Assembly: GCF_011046555.1 (NCBI RefSeq)
Contig: NZ_CP049246.1
Span: 682,001-746,000 of the forward strand
Source of the DNA: Sphingobacterium lactis
Lineage (GTDB): Bacteria > Bacteroidota > Bacteroidia > Sphingobacteriales > Sphingobacteriaceae
Reading direction: 5' to 3'
Length of the DNA stretch: 64,000 nucleotides
This document shows, in pieces, positions 63,438-64,000 of the stretch. Below the pieces are notes generated by a model. It had not been told where the DNA came from, did no database searches, and saw only the letters and a list, made by a program, of their open reading frames with translations. The stretch's first letter is position 1. The number at the start of each line of letters is the position of its first letter. Both the position numbers and the translations under genes were made by a program.

Positions 63438-64000
63438 GTAGTATCGACTGGATAGTACTCATCCTTACCTTGCTTGCCATCGTAGCGTATGGCATTTACA
63501 AGAGCAAGAACGTCAAATCCATTGACGGCTATATCCTCAGTGACCGTTCCTTACCTTGGTATACGGTCGGTCTATCGGTCATGGCGACCCAGGCCAGTGC
63601 AATCACCTTTCTTTCTGCACCCGGATTGGCCTATAGCTCAGGCATGAGCTTTGTCCAGTTCTATTTCGGATTGCCCCTGGCCATGATTGTGCTCTGTATT
63701 ACCTTTGTCCCCATCTTTCATAAGCTTAAGGTCTACACAGCGTATGAGTTCCTGGAAAAGCGATTCGATGTGAACACCAGGATCCTTACCGCAGCACTAT
63801 TCCTGATACAGCGGGGAATTTCTACAGGTATCACCATTTTCGCTCCAGCTATTATCCTCTCTGCGATCCTCAGGATAGATCTAACGTTAACGACCATAGG
63901 TATTGGGGCTCTCGTGGTAATCTATACCGTATATGGAGGCACAAAAGCCGTTTCGTATACCCAGTTGCTACAGATGTCCATTATCTTCGGAGGACTGCTC
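63434..64000 (+). CDS. Sodium:solute symporter (SSS family), partial
   Basis: The first 189 codons of a membrane transporter; the gene runs past the window end. It starts MSSIDWIVLILTLLAIVAYG and shows SSS-family segments: SDRSLPWYTVGLSVMATQAS, ITFLSAPGLAYSSGMSFVQF and VIYTVYGGTKAVSYTQLLQM. SSS proteins import sugars, amino acids, sialic acid or other solutes with sodium. Beside the deacetylase gene, a deacetylated sugar or amino sugar is a reasonable substrate guess. The ATG overlaps the stop of the tiny ORF (ATGA). Confidence 0.92.
   Translation, partial: MSSIDWIVLILTLLAIVAYGIYKSKNVKSIDGYILSDRSLPWYTVGLSVMATQASAITFLSAPGLAYSSGMSFVQFYFGLPLAMIVLCITFVPIFHKLKVYTAYEFLEKRFDVNTRILTAALFLIQRGISTGITIFAPAIILSAILRIDLTLTTIGIGALVVIYTVYGGTKAVSYTQLLQMSIIFGGLL

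Overview
The window looks like chromosomal DNA of a Bacteroidota bacterium, most likely of the Sphingobacteriaceae type. The evidence is three SusC/SusD pairs, many lipoproteins with Bacteroidota lipoboxes, several TonB-dependent receptors with N-terminal carboxypeptidase-regulatory-like domains, and promoters with the Bacteroidota -7 box TAnnTTTG. The family-level assignment is inference; no marker gene was searched. No phage, insertion sequence, CRISPR array or plasmid function was seen.

Layout. 1-9.2 kb: mostly housekeeping genes (comF, a luciferase-like oxidoreductase, rlmN, miaE, a glycosyltransferase, a sugar-isomerase-like TIM barrel), some lipoproteins, and a 130-bp palindromic element built from 11-bp repeats. 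9.6-16.5 kb: an enzyme-free susC/susD pair facing a TPR/LuxR-type membrane regulator. 16.7-20.4 kb: orphan genes and an AraC regulator. 20.5-40.1 kb: the centre of the window, two paralogous polysaccharide utilisation operons on the minus strand. Each runs susC, susD, DUF3823 lipoprotein, then one (operon A) or two (operon B) GH71/GH99-like lipoprotein hydrolases. The two operons share an upstream inverted repeat, an intercistronic hairpin and a similar 3' end. A one-protein transmembrane regulator (LamG-like and Kelch-like outside, SARP-like DNA-binding region inside) lies just upstream of operon B.

40.7-46.3 kb: a TonB receptor opposite a small lipoprotein, a two-CXXCH cytochrome-like lipoprotein and a parallel beta-helix lipoprotein; the last two overlap and match a known but functionally unassigned gene pair. 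46.6-48.1 kb: a fluoride riboswitch in front of a CLC-F type fluoride/proton antiporter. 48.2-57.5 kb: an Oar-like receptor, a frameshifted acyltransferase remnant, an MFS transporter, a GH43-like enzyme, a VOC protein divergent from an HxlR regulator, twin small membrane proteins, and a fimbrillin-like lipoprotein. 57.8-64 kb: a heavy-metal-binding protein, tRNA-Arg(CCT), a peroxiredoxin/thioredoxin/DUF6952 redox cluster, and a PIG-L deacetylase operon running into a sodium:solute symporter cut by the window end.

How the genes work together. The two related operons would bind a glycan at the surface (SusD, DUF3823), cut it with the ExxE-type hydrolases and import oligosaccharides through SusC. 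Shared upstream DNA suggests common control. The alpha-glycan substrate (alpha-mannan or alpha-glucan) is inference from GH99/GH71 relationship only.
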